Source: Lactobacillus sp.
Lineage (GTDB): Bacteria; Bacillota; Bacilli; Lactobacillales; Lactobacillaceae
Direction: 5' to 3'
DNA length: 12,844 bases
Assembly (NCBI GenBank): GCA_003482405.1
Contig: DMZB01000215.1
Location: 1-12,844, forward strand
Under the pieces are notes generated by a model, which was given only the letters and a program-made list of their open reading frames with translations, did not search any database and was not told where the DNA came from. How positions within the stretch are numbered: the first letter of the stretch is position 1; each line of letters opens with the position of its first letter. Positions 6,407-12,844 of this stretch are shown here, in pieces. The translations under genes were made by a program, and so were the position numbers.

Positions 6407-6483
6407 CAATCAAAAAGAATCCGTTTGAATCAGCTATGCATGTAAGTCGTGCAATGCCGGTTTAAAGCGGATTCTTTTGATTG
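6407..6483. repeat. 77-nt near-complete hairpin (MITE-like or structured RNA)
   Basis: The terminal arms are almost exact inverted copies: CAATCAAAAAGAATCCG (6407-6423) and CGGATTCTTTTGATTG (6468-6483), differing by one A. The helix continues inward as TTTGAA (6424-6429) with TTTAAA (6461-6466), and the centre has a second stem TGCATG/CGTGCA (6437-6442, 6448-6453) with a TAAGT loop. No poly-T tail follows on the plus strand. It could be a dispersed miniature element, a bidirectional transcription stop or a structured RNA. The rest of the 6347-6743 gap holds the hairpin at 6377, A/T-rich DNA at 6520-6600, and the VIT promoter. Confidence 0.55.
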
Positions 6484-6613
6484 TCCAGCGTTAAGTAACA
6501 AAAGGATAATCTTTAGGTGAGCCATATAAAAATATAAATACTATTGAAAAATCAGCGAAATGGCCTATCGTTGAAAGTGATTGAAAAAACATGAAAAAAA
6601 GCGCACCGATTGC

Positions 6614-6641
6614 TTGCAGATTCAAGTCAGTGTGCTAATAT
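6614..6641 (+). promoter_or_regulatory. Promoter of the VIT operon
   Basis: TTGCAG (6614-6619), a 16-nt spacer, and TAATAT (6636-6641) with TG one base before the -10 (TGCTAATAT), an extended -10. A/T-rich tracts lie upstream (6580-6600). The start site would fall near 6648, just before the palindrome at 6653. Confidence 0.6.
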
Positions 6642-6652
6642 ATAAATACAGA

Positions 6653-6667
6653 TTAGAACGGTTCTAA
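6653..6667. promoter_or_regulatory. 7-1-7 palindrome, candidate operator of the VIT operon
   Basis: TTAGAACGGTTCTAA has two perfect 7-nt arms around one base and sits at the predicted transcription start. The 7-1-7 shape is that of Fur-superfamily boxes in Firmicutes (Fur, PerR, Zur), but the arm sequence matches none of their consensus sequences that I know. An operator for a metal or stress regulator is inference from position and from the metal transporters downstream. Confidence 0.5.
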
Positions 6668-6743
6668 ACAGGAAGAACGTCATTTAATACATTAGGTACA
6701 TTTAGTATAAATGCTGGTGATGATTATGAAAAGGGGCAATCAC

Positions 6744-7448
6744 GTGGAAACGACACAACCGAAGAAAGAGAAAAAAGGTGCATCGCTTGCCCAGCGAATT
6801 AACATCATGCGGGCAAGTGTAATGGGTGCGAATGATGGCATTCTGTCCGTTGCCGGAATTGTTATTGGGGTTGCTGGAGCGACAAATAGTCCGCGTGCGA
6901 TATTCTTAGCCGGAATTGCCGGTATGCTGGCCGGGACTATTTCAATGGCAATGGGTGAATGGGTTTCCGTTAGTACGCAGCGAGATTCAGAAAAACGGGC
7001 GATTCAACGTGAGACTGGCGCGGTCGACAATCACTTGGACACCGAAATTGATTTCATTAAAGACAAGTACATGAAACAAGGGATTTCAGAGCATTTATCA
7101 GATAAAGCTGCCCATGAAATGATGTCTGAGGATCCTTTGTACATGGGCGTTCGTGAACGATATGGTTTCGATCCGAAGATCAAAACGAGTGCGATTGGGG
7201 CGGCCATGGCCTCGATGATCTCGTTTCCAACTGGGTCCATTTTACCGCTAGTCGCGATCACCTTTTTCCCAGCACATATTCGTATATTGGCAACCGTTAT
7301 CTCCGTGATTATTGCACTATCGATTACGGGTTACATTGCGGCTTCACTTGGTCATGCCAACAAGCGTAAAGCAACGTTTAGAAACGTTGTCTCAGGTTTG
7401 CTAACGATGGCAGTTACCTATGCAATCGGATTGTTGTTCGCACGTTAG
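6744..7448 (+). CDS. VIT1/CCC1-family Fe/Mn transporter, copy 1
   Basis: A membrane protein of the VIT1/CCC1 family (234 residues from the chosen start), proton-coupled exporters of Fe2+ or Mn2+ in characterised members. TM1 carries MGANDGILS (residues 27-35, Asp31) and TM2 carries AGTISMAMGEWVSVSTQRDSE (63-83; Met68, Met70, Glu72), the conserved transport-path motifs. A charged cytosolic helical segment (about 84-145) follows, then three C-terminal membrane segments with FPTGSILPL at 161-169. The frame is open from ATG 6711 and ATG 6726; GTG 6744 is preferred because AAAAGGGG lies seven nt upstream, the same ribosome site as copy 2, and it gives nearly the same length as copy 2. ATG 6726, preceded by GGTGAT, remains possible. 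It is first in a two-gene operon. Confidence 0.88.
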   Translation: METTQPKKEKKGASLAQRINIMRASVMGANDGILSVAGIVIGVAGATNSPRAIFLAGIAGMLAGTISMAMGEWVSVSTQRDSEKRAIQRETGAVDNHLDTEIDFIKDKYMKQGISEHLSDKAAHEMMSEDPLYMGVRERYGFDPKIKTSAIGAAMASMISFPTGSILPLVAITFFPAHIRILATVISVIIALSITGYIAASLGHANKRKATFRNVVSGLLTMAVTYAIGLLFAR

Positions 7449-7505
7449 GTCGTCTTGCAGAAAGCCAATGGCAATTAAGGATTTAAGAGAGAAAAGGGGT
7501 ATTTT

Positions 7506-8207
7506 ATGCAAGCAAATCCAAGTAAGTCAAGCAAACGTCAAAAGATGACAATGGCCGAACGTTTGAATACGTTACGGGCCGGAGTACTGGGTTCTAATGA
7601 TGGTATTTTAACGGTTGTCGGGGTACTGTTCTCAGTGGCTGTGGCGACAACGAATCAATTCACAATTTTTATCGCCGGATTATCAGATTTACTGGCGTGT
7701 GCGTTTTCCATGGCTTCAGGTGAATATGCTTCTGTCAGTTCACAGAAGGATACAGAACGTGCAGCAGTGGCCCAGGAAAGTGAGTTATTGAAGACACAGC
7801 CGGAAAAAGAAGCTGCTATTGTACGTGATTATTATATTGGTCGTGGTGTGACACGACAGACGGCTCAGGAAATTACCGACGAATTGATGTCAAAAAATGC
7901 TTTGGGAACCTTGGCGCGAATCAAGTACGACCTTGAATTAGGGCACTACATGAACCCATGGAACGCTGCTTTTTCGTCTTTGATTGCGGCTTCCACAGGT
8001 GGGATTTTTCCGTTATTTGCGATGACGTTTTCACCAGTCAGCATTCAGTGGCCAATGACAATTCTGGCGGTGACCTTATCCGTTGCATTAACGGGTTTCT
8101 TGAGTGCTAAACTCGGTGACGGTTTAACGCGAACGGCGATTATCCGAAATGTAATCGTTGGCTTGATTACGATGTTCATTCACTACCGTGTGGGGTTACT
8201 GCTATAA
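7506..8207 (+). CDS. VIT1/CCC1-family Fe/Mn transporter, copy 2
   Basis: A 233-residue paralogue of the upstream gene, 57 nt behind it with no terminator between, so almost certainly co-transcribed. The ribosome site AAAAGGGG precedes ATG by six nt. The same motifs are present: LGSNDGILT (28-36, Asp32), CAFSMASGEYASVSSQKDTE (65-84, Glu73), a charged cytosolic stretch (about 85-150), and the C-terminal STGGIFPLFAMTF (163-175) with two further membrane segments. Differences in the metal path, such as Met70 of copy 1 being replaced by Ser71 here, and the diverged cytosolic region suggest specialisation or a heterodimer, which is inference since VIT proteins act as dimers. A hairpin with a T-run follows the stop. 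Confidence 0.88.
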   Translation: MQANPSKSSKRQKMTMAERLNTLRAGVLGSNDGILTVVGVLFSVAVATTNQFTIFIAGLSDLLACAFSMASGEYASVSSQKDTERAAVAQESELLKTQPEKEAAIVRDYYIGRGVTRQTAQEITDELMSKNALGTLARIKYDLELGHYMNPWNAAFSSLIAASTGGIFPLFAMTFSPVSIQWPMTILAVTLSVALTGFLSAKLGDGLTRTAIIRNVIVGLITMFIHYRVGLLL

Positions 8208-8220
8208 TTGAAGTGAAATC

Positions 8221-8262
8221 AACAGTTCTTGTGCTTAAATGCGCGGGGGCTGTTTTGTTTTT
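8221..8262 (+). terminator. Intrinsic terminator of the VIT operon
   Basis: AACAGTTCT (8221-8229) pairs with GGGGCTGTT (8246-8254) with G-U pairs, followed by TTTTGTTTTT. It lies 13 nt after the copy 2 stop. A short perfect inverted repeat GCTAAGATTAGC (8284-8295) lies further down, ahead of the hydrolase gene; its role is unknown. Confidence 0.75.
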
Positions 8263-8386
8263 CTGCAAACAAACATTATTTTTGCTAAGATTAGCTATTA
8301 AGAACACGTATAAATAACAATCAAGTTAATGATGCGGTGGTCTTTCAAATGAAGCATTAAATGCCAGAATGAGGAAGTAATGTTAA

Positions 8387-8902
8387 ATGTTACAAGACGC
8401 GTTAATTGTGATCGATGCTCAGAAGGGAATGTCTAATGTCGCGAACTACGAACAGGTTATCAATGGAATCAATGACCGGATAGACGCTTATCGTGCGGAA
8501 CAACGACCTCTCTTATTTATCCAGCATACTGATGATGAATTTGTTTATGGATCAGATCCGTGGATGTTAGCGCCACAATTACATTGCCAAAAAACGGACC
8601 GTATTTTATTGAAATATCATTCTGATGCTTTCTATGAAACAGGACTCGCCGATTTTCTACACCATCGGGCGGTTCGTTTTGTCGAGGTGTGTGGTTTCCA
8701 AACCGAATATTGTGTCGATACTGCAATGCGTGTGGGCCACGACTTAGGTTTTGATATGGCAATTATGCAGGGGTTAACTTCAACAACAGGCAGTGACAAC
8801 TTAACAGCTGCCCAAATCATTGCTCATCACGAGGAAATTTGGCAGGGAACGTTTGGAAGAGTGTTGCCGAACTTCGGGTTGAATCCGAGCAATAAGAAGT
8901 AA
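8387..8902 (+). CDS. Isochorismatase-like cysteine hydrolase
   Basis: A 171-residue cytosolic hydrolase of the isochorismatase/nicotinamidase fold. The Asp-Lys-Cys triad is complete: Asp10 (ALIVIDAQKGM), Lys76 (LLKYHSDAF) and Cys109 (GFQTEYCVDTAMR), with the usual cis-peptide region just before the Cys (VCGFQTEYC). Related enzymes hydrolyse amides or vinyl ethers (nicotinamide, N-carbamoyl compounds, isochorismate); the metal-ligand pattern of nicotinamidases (DxHxxxxH) is not seen, so I call only the superfamily. The start is ATG 8387 with GAGGAA about ten nt upstream. Its last codons (GRVLPNFG) are partly duplicated 126 nt downstream. It lies alone between the VIT operon and a P-loop NTPase gene. 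Confidence 0.88.
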   Translation: MLQDALIVIDAQKGMSNVANYEQVINGINDRIDAYRAEQRPLLFIQHTDDEFVYGSDPWMLAPQLHCQKTDRILLKYHSDAFYETGLADFLHHRAVRFVEVCGFQTEYCVDTAMRVGHDLGFDMAIMQGLTSTTGSDNLTAAQIIAHHEEIWQGTFGRVLPNFGLNPSNKK

Positions 8903-8972
8903 GACGAGACATTCGATGGGTTTGCGAATGACTTGGCTTACAGCTTATGCACAGGGTTCAGAAGTTGGGTGC

Positions 8973-9013
8973 ACGTTTATGGAAGAGTGTTGCCGAAGCT
9001 CGGGAAGGACTGA
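8973..9013 (+). pseudogene. Partial copy of the hydrolase gene 3' end
   Basis: Bases 8981-9004 repeat 8855-8878 with 22 of 24 identities (GGAAGAGTGTTGCCGAA is shared), and both are preceded by ACGTTT. The two copies are 126 nt apart, so they keep the reading frame of the hydrolase. After the hydrolase TAA that frame stays open through 8903-9010, ending YGRVLPKLGKD and TGA (9011-9013), against FGRVLPNFG in the real gene. No start codon serves it. It looks like the tail of a second, mostly lost, related gene or a local tail duplication. Confidence 0.5.
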
Positions 9014-9042
9014 GCCATACTAAGCAATAGAGAGGATCGTCA

Positions 9043-9552
9043 ATGAAAGTCTATATATGCGGCTCTGTGGGTAGCGGCAAGACAACGGCCGCACGTCGGC
9101 TGTCCGAGCAAACAAAATGGCCAAACTGGTCTCTTGATGATCTGACATGGATCCGCGAACCAGTGGCAAAAAAACGGTCAGAGCAAGAACGAATTGCGAT
9201 GGTAAACGAAATTTGCCAACGAGAAGACTTTATCATCGAAGGTGCGCAACTTGGATGGATTGGCAAAACCACATTATTTGATGTCGCTGATCTATTAATC
9301 GTGTTGGAACCACGTCCGCTGCTGGTACGTTGGCGAATCGATTCAAGATTTGTAAAACAATGTTTACATGTAGAAAAGGCTGCATACCAGCCGACGTGGC
9401 AAGGATTAAAGGACATGCACCGCTGGCAACGCCAGTACGATCAAACGGATAAATGGCGGATTCGTGACTTAGTCAACCAAGCAAAAAAAACGGTGACGGT
9501 CTGTCATGATTTTGAGGATGTTTGGCAGGCTGTCCATCAAGACCATAAGTAA
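9043..9552 (+). CDS. P-loop NTPase, FlaR/topology-modulation-like (adenylate-kinase fold)
   Basis: A 169-residue soluble protein with the Walker A motif GSVGSGKTT at residues 7-15 (Lys13, Thr14), directly after a first beta strand (KVYICG). LDDLTW at 31-36 follows, typical of the small kinase-like proteins annotated as DNA topology modulation protein FlaR. DLLIVLEP at 88-95 is a further strand, and arginines in the lid region (RWRIDSR, 100-106) would close over a phosphate donor. These proteins resemble nucleoside or small-molecule kinases; the true substrate is unknown and the topology role is poorly supported. The start has AGAGGAT upstream. It is followed by the argS promoter region and is probably a separate unit. 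Confidence 0.8.
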   Translation: MKVYICGSVGSGKTTAARRLSEQTKWPNWSLDDLTWIREPVAKKRSEQERIAMVNEICQREDFIIEGAQLGWIGKTTLFDVADLLIVLEPRPLLVRWRIDSRFVKQCLHVEKAAYQPTWQGLKDMHRWQRQYDQTDKWRIRDLVNQAKKTVTVCHDFEDVWQAVHQDHK

Positions 9553-9599
9553 ACATGCAATAAAAATGCGATCATTTTATCATTTGAAATGAATAATAA

Positions 9600-9628
9600 T
9601 TGTGTTTCGTACCAGCAGTTGTTATAAT
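9600..9628 (+). promoter_or_regulatory. Promoter of the argS T-box transcript
   Basis: TTGTGT (9600-9605), a 17-nt spacer, TATAAT (9623-9628) with TG one base upstream (TGTTATAAT), a perfect extended -10. The start site would be near 9635, immediately before T-box stem I. Just upstream, TCATTTGAAATGA is an A/T palindrome of unknown role. Confidence 0.8.
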
Positions 9629-9634
9629 TGCATG

Positions 9635-9838
9635 CGTTCACGTTTGAAGGAGTAGTTCGCATGAAATTGGGTAGCGAGTCGCGTTGGTGGAAGGCGATCA
9701 ATTATGCGAATGAAGCGCGTCAAACGTTAAAAGTTAAATATTAAATGAGTGGATTGGTCATAACTGACGAATCAAAAAGAGTGGTACCGCGGAAAATCGC
9801 CTCTTACAAATATGTAAGGGACGTTTTTTTGTTTTTTT
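9635..9838 (+). promoter_or_regulatory. T-box riboswitch leader of argS, specifier CGC (Arg)
   Basis: Stem I folds cleanly: the base helix ACGTTTGA (9640-9647) pairs perfectly with TCAAACGT (9720-9727); the helix above, TTCGCAT (9656-9662), pairs with ATGCGAA (9704-9710). The enclosed specifier loop is AGGAGTAG on the 5' side, with the standard AGTA, and TGAAGCGCG on the 3' side. In it CGC (9716-9718), followed by G, is an arginine codon, matching the ArgRS gene downstream. The AGCGAG bulge and GTTGGTGGAA distal loop (about 9673-9692) are typical. The T-box element AGAGTGGTACCGCGG (to 9792) precedes the terminator. Uncharged tRNA(Arg) should stabilise the antiterminator and switch on argS and argR. 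Confidence 0.93.
9798..9838 (+). terminator. T-box regulatory terminator before argS
   Basis: CGCCTCTTAC (9798-9807) pairs with GTAAGGGACG (9814-9823) with one mismatch, followed by seven T, a G, and seven more T. It is mutually exclusive with the antiterminator containing GTGGTACCGCGG. Confidence 0.85.
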
Positions 9839-9865
9839 AGATATCACAGTCGAAAGGAAGATTTA

Positions 9866-11557
9866 ATGAATAATCGAGAACAAGTTGCACAGGCTATTAG
9901 TCAGGCACTGGCAGGTCAGTTAGACGCTACCGATGTTGTGTCTAAAATCGAACAACCAAAAACGTCAGACCTTGGGGACTTGGCATTTCCAACCTTTGTT
10001 TTAGCGAAAACCTTACACAAGGCTCCTAATTTAATTGCGGCAGATTTAGCAAACAAAATTGACAAAGCGGCCTTTGAAAAAGTTCAGGCGGTGGGACCTT
10101 ACGTTAACTTCTTTCTCAAGAAGGGTGATTTTGCAGCAACGACGCTGACCGCTATCTTGACAGAGCAAGATAAGTACGGGGCGCAGAATTTAGGCAACGG
10201 CGGTAATGTGCCAATTGACATGTCTTCTCCTAATATTGCTAAACCAATGTCAATGGGACATTTGCGGTCCACAGTTATTGGGAATGCAATCGCCAATATT
10301 TTAACAAAAACTGGTTATCAACCCATCAAAATCAATCATTTAGGTGACTGGGGTACACAGTTTGGTAAACTGATGCAAGCCTACAAAATGTGGGGCACAG
10401 AAGCTGAAGTTAAGGCTGACCCAATCAACAAATTATTGGAATATTACGTTCGTTTCCATAAAGAGGCCAAAGAACACCCAGAAATGGATGAAGAGGCCCG
10501 TGAATGGTTCAAAAAGTTAGAGGATGGTGATGAAGAGGCCACCCGTTTGTGGAAGTGGTTCCGTTCTGAATCGCTTAAGTCATTTATGCGTATTTATGAT
10601 GAACTGGGCGTAAAGTTTGATTCATATAATGGTGAAGCGTTCTACAATGACAAGATGGACGAAGTTGTTCAAATCCTTGAGGACAAGCACCTCTTACACG
10701 AAAGTAAGGGTGCTGAAGTGGTCGATCTTGAAAAGTATGATCTCAACCCAGCGTTGATTAAAAAATCTGATGGCGCGACCTTGTACATCACCCGTGATTT
10801 AGCTGCGGCTATTTATCGGAAACGGGAGTACAAATTTGTTCAATCGCTCTATGTCGTTGGTGCTGAACAAGTGAACCACTTTAAGCAGTTGAAAGCCGTC
10901 TTAACAGAAATGGGCTTCGACTGGGCTGATCAAATTCACCATATTCCATTTGGCTTAATCACATTGAACGGGCAAAAACTATCGACGCGTTCAGGTCGTG
11001 TGGTGTTGCTTGAAGATGTTTTGAAAGATTCAACCGATTTGGCGATGGCGCAGATTGAAGCAAAGAATCCATCACTGGCTGACAAAGACGAAGTTGCGCA
11101 CGAAGTTGGTGTCGGCGCCGTTATTTTCCATGATTTGAAGAACGAACGGATGAACAGCTTCGACTTTAATCTAGAAGAAGTGGTTCGGTTTGAGGGCGAT
11201 ACCGGTCCTTATGTACAATATGCACGGGCACGGGCTGAAAGTATGTTGCGCAAAGCAAACAAGACGTCGTTTGATATGGACAATATCAGTATTGACGATC
11301 CAGCTGCTTGGAATACAATTAAAGCCCTCAGTGAGTTTGGTAACGTAATCAAACGTGCTGCCACTGATTATGAGCCATCCATTGTTGCTAAGTATGCGAT
11401 TAATCTGGCACGTGAATTCAATAAGTACTACGCTAATTCTAAAGTGCTGGTTGAAGATGACGGATTGAATGCACGACTAGCGTTGGTCAAGAGTGTCAGC
11501 ATTGTCTTGAAGGAAAGCCTTCGGTTGTTGGGTGTTCAATCACCAGACGAAATGTAG
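9866..11557 (+). CDS. argS: Arginyl-tRNA synthetase
   Basis: A 563-residue class I aminoacyl-tRNA synthetase that charges tRNA(Arg) with arginine; full length for the family. The N-terminal additional domain (about 1-85) contacts the tRNA D-loop in characterised ArgRS enzymes. The catalytic domain starts with [16 protein letters not shown] (121-136), the HIGH-type motif with His132 kept but Ser129 in place of the first His. The KMSKS-type loop is KLSTRSG (371-377). The anticodon-binding DALR domain follows from about 440, opening with [29 protein letters not shown] gives a good ribosome site before ATG 9866. It is controlled by the T-box leader with an Arg specifier and followed 14 nt later by argR, so the two are an operon. 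Confidence 0.97.
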   Translation: MNNREQVAQAISQALAGQLDATDVVSKIEQPKTSDLGDLAFPTFVLAKTLHKAPNLIAADLANKIDKAAFEKVQAVGPYVNFFLKKGDFAATTLTAILTEQDKYGAQNLGNGGNVPIDMSSPNIAKPMSMGHLRSTVIGNAIANILTKTGYQPIKINHLGDWGTQFGKLMQAYKMWGTEAEVKADPINKLLEYYVRFHKEAKEHPEMDEEAREWFKKLEDGDEEATRLWKWFRSESLKSFMRIYDELGVKFDSYNGEAFYNDKMDEVVQILEDKHLLHESKGAEVVDLEKYDLNPALIKKSDGATLYITRDLAAAIYRKREYKFVQSLYVVGAEQVNHFKQLKAVLTEMGFDWADQIHHIPFGLITLNGQKLSTRSGRVVLLEDVLKDSTDLAMAQIEAKNPSLADKDEVAHEVGVGAVIFHDLKNERMNSFDFNLEEVVRFEGDTGPYVQYARARAESMLRKANKTSFDMDNISIDDPAAWNTIKALSEFGNVIKRAATDYEPSIVAKYAINLAREFNKYYANSKVLVEDDGLNARLALVKSVSIVLKESLRLLGVQSPDEM

Positions 11558-11571
11558 GGTGGTGAATCACG

Positions 11572-12024
11572 ATGCAAAAGCAACAGCGTCAGGATGTTAT
11601 CGTTCATTTAATTGATTCAACCAGTATTGCCAATCAGGATGAATTGCAACGTGCAATGGCACAGCAAGGTGTGCAGGTGACATTAGCGACCTTGTCACGG
11701 GATTTAAAAGAACTTCACATCGTTAAGGAACCGAATGCGTCTGGACACGGTATCTATCGCGCATTAAAGGCGTCTGGACCGGCGATGACCGATCGATTTG
11801 AGCAACAGTTCGGGGATGTTGTCGTTGACTTCACACAGGTTGAATTTATGAATGTCGTCAAAACGACACCCAGTGATGGCAATGCATTGGCTGCGTTGAT
11901 AGATGAACTAGATGACGATGCAATTACAGGGACGTTGGCTGGACACGACACGATTTTAGTCATTAGTCCAAACCGTGAGGCAGCCAGTGCCTTACATGCA
12001 CGCTGGGTAGCTTATCAACATTAA
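11572..12024 (+). CDS. argR: Arginine repressor/regulator ArgR
   Basis: A 150-residue ArgR/AhrC-family transcription regulator, normal length. The N-terminal winged HTH spans about residues 5-65, with recognition helix VTLATLSRDLKELHI (36-50) including the conserved Ser42-Arg43. The C-terminal domain (about 80-150), which forms the hexamer core and binds arginine, contains the region NALAALIDELDDDAITGTLAGHDTILVIS. The effector motif usually read as GDDT is GHDT here (124-127), with His125 replacing the first Asp. GGGTGGTGA provides the ribosome site before ATG 11572. Co-transcribed with argS and ended by a strong terminator. Lactobacilli often carry two ArgR paralogues that act together; whether a partner exists cannot be seen here. 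Confidence 0.93.
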   Translation: MQKQQRQDVIVHLIDSTSIANQDELQRAMAQQGVQVTLATLSRDLKELHIVKEPNASGHGIYRALKASGPAMTDRFEQQFGDVVVDFTQVEFMNVVKTTPSDGNALAALIDELDDDAITGTLAGHDTILVISPNREAASALHARWVAYQH

Positions 12025-12026
12025 AC

Positions 12027-12050
12027 GTGCATAGATCTGTGCATAGATCT
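12027..12050 (+). repeat. Perfect tandem duplication of a 12-mer after argR
   Basis: GTGCATAGATCT occurs twice head to tail, two nt after the argR stop. It contains the palindrome AGATCT. Probably replication slippage; no function is suggested. Confidence 0.7.
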
Positions 12051-12080
12051 AATAGGAAAATTGAATGCAGACAGTAAAAG

Positions 12081-12122
12081 TGATTTAGTGTGGGTGCAAG
12101 GCGCCTGTACTAAATCATTTTT
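12081..12122 (+). terminator. Strong intrinsic terminator of the argS-argR operon
   Basis: TGATTTAGT (12081-12089) pairs perfectly with ACTAAATCA (12109-12117), with an inner GGGTGC/GCGCCT helix (12092-12097 and 12101-12106), followed by TTTTT (12118-12122). It separates argR from the penicillin-binding protein gene. Confidence 0.85.
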
Positions 12123-12220
12123 AATTACGTGAAGTCTTTTAGACTAATTATCTCAATATCAACCGACTAAATAAAAATTGTTAAAAGTACGGATCTGGGC
12201 GGCGAAGCGCTGTTGGAGTG

Positions 12221-12229
12221 TGGTACGAT
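12221..12229 (+). promoter_or_regulatory. Candidate extended -10 promoter of the PBP gene
   Basis: TGGTACGAT fits an extended -10 (TGnTAnnAT) 37 nt before the PBP start. No convincing -35 lies 16-18 nt upstream, so this rests on the extended -10 and on its position after the argR terminator. The inverted repeat AGTCTTTTAGACT (about 12134-12146) lies further upstream and is unexplained. Confidence 0.35.
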
Positions 12230-12265
12230 ACACAGGATTAATTTAGACAGAAGGGTACAAATTTT

Positions 12266-12844
12266 ATGAAGCGCAATCAGCATCCGGATTCTGACCACTC
12301 ATGGCGAGACTCCGCATTTATGCAAGGGTTAAGACAGTTTAAAAACTCTGCGTTTATGCAGTGGCTTGGTCGTTTATGGCACACCATGTGGCAGCACATT
12401 CGTCGTTTTTGGCGACGTTTTCAACTGACACGGTGGTTAATTGTGGCCATTCTTAGCGTGGTATTTGTGATGAGCGTTTACTTTACGTTTGAAGCAAAAA
12501 CAGCGCACGTTGGCAATCTAAAGGCCGCTTTGTCGCAGCCAACCGTTATTTATGATCGCAAAAATCAAAAGGCTGGTGAGTTGTACTCACAAAAGGGCAC
12601 CTATGTGTCACTTGATCACATTTCGCCCAATATCCAAAATGCGGTACTGTCTACAGAAGACCGTAATTTTTATCACGAGCATGGTTATTCAGTCAAAGGG
12701 CTAGCACGTGCGTTCTTTCTACTGGCACGAAACAAACTCTTACACCGTGATTATATTAGCGGTGGGGGATCAACTTTGACCCAACAACTGGTTAAAAATG
12801 CCTATTTATCACAGGAACAAACGGTCACGCGAAAAGTACGGGAA
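12266..12844 (+). CDS. Class A penicillin-binding protein, 5' part (runs off the window)
   Basis: The first 193 codons of a bifunctional peptidoglycan synthase (glycosyltransferase plus transpeptidase); the frame is open to the last base. A basic, Trp-rich cytoplasmic tail (residues 1-56) precedes one membrane anchor (about 57-74). The GT51 glycosyltransferase domain begins after it: motif 1 EDRNFYHEHG (131-140) with catalytic Glu131, and motif 2 GGSTLTQQLVKN (167-178). The transpeptidase domain lies outside the window. The ribosome site AGAAGGG precedes ATG 12266. The cytoplasmic tail holds a short internal echo, DSAFMQGL (15-22) and NSAFMQWL (27-34). It is likely a PBP1A/2A-type enzyme; the exact paralogue cannot be decided from this part. 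Confidence 0.93.
   Translation, partial: MKRNQHPDSDHSWRDSAFMQGLRQFKNSAFMQWLGRLWHTMWQHIRRFWRRFQLTRWLIVAILSVVFVMSVYFTFEAKTAHVGNLKAALSQPTVIYDRKNQKAGELYSQKGTYVSLDHISPNIQNAVLSTEDRNFYHEHGYSVKGLARAFFLLARNKLLHRDYISGGGSTLTQQLVKNAYLSQEQTVTRKVRE

Noticed and set aside
12134..12146. AGTCTTTTAGACT inverted repeat upstream of the PBP gene as an operator
   Set aside because: Short and A/T-rich, with only a 3-nt centre and no link to the candidate promoter; recorded only as a note.
1..12844. CRISPR array, tRNA or rRNA genes, insertion sequence, prophage or toxin-antitoxin module
   Set aside because: Read through on both strands: no spaced repeats, no tRNA-like cloverleaf or CCA end, no transposase or integrase motifs, and no toxin-antitoxin pair.

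Overview
The window looks like chromosomal DNA of a lactobacillus (Lactobacillaceae, low-to-mid GC Firmicute). The reasons are A/G-rich Shine-Dalgarno sites close to AGGAGG, two T-box leaders, a Firmicute-type SOS box, a perfect catabolite-response (cre) core, and an argS-argR-class A PBP order that fits lactobacilli. This assignment rests on gene content and signal types, not on a database search.

Layout. The left third (23-4639) is read on the minus strand. From the right it holds an SOS-controlled, overlapping three-gene cassette (Y-family DNA polymerase, an unrecognised 106-residue protein, a YolD-like protein). Next comes an APC-family amino acid permease behind its own promoter and T-box leader, then an ATG-less 64-codon open stretch that looks like a gene remnant, then a small membrane-anchored Ser-rich protein of unknown function. 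From 4700 onward the genes are on the plus strand: a succinate-semialdehyde-dehydrogenase-like ALDH with a long leader and a cre site; a 77-nt near-complete hairpin; two tandem VIT1/CCC1-family metal transporter paralogues behind a promoter with a 7-1-7 palindrome; an isochorismatase-like cysteine hydrolase followed by a partial copy of its own 3' end; a FlaR-like P-loop NTPase; a T-box leader with an apparent CGC (Arg) specifier; argS; argR; a strong terminator; and the 5' part of a class A penicillin-binding protein cut by the window end.

How the parts fit. Three regulatory layers can be read directly. DNA damage control: two 13/14 SOS boxes sit on the polymerase promoter. Uncharged-tRNA sensing: T-boxes precede the permease and argS. 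Arginine-linked repression: argR is placed straight after argS, so a T-box that responds to uncharged tRNA(Arg) would also raise the level of an arginine regulator. The ArgR has His where the effector-site motif GDDT normally has its first Asp.

I found no CRISPR array, tRNA, rRNA, insertion sequence or prophage module. Most of the window is ordinary core genome. The items most worth a second look are the dual SOS-box promoter with its unknown middle gene, the VIT pair with its palindrome, the 77-nt hairpin, the altered ArgR motif, the permease T-box specificity, and two gene-fragment relics (653-847 and 8973-9013).
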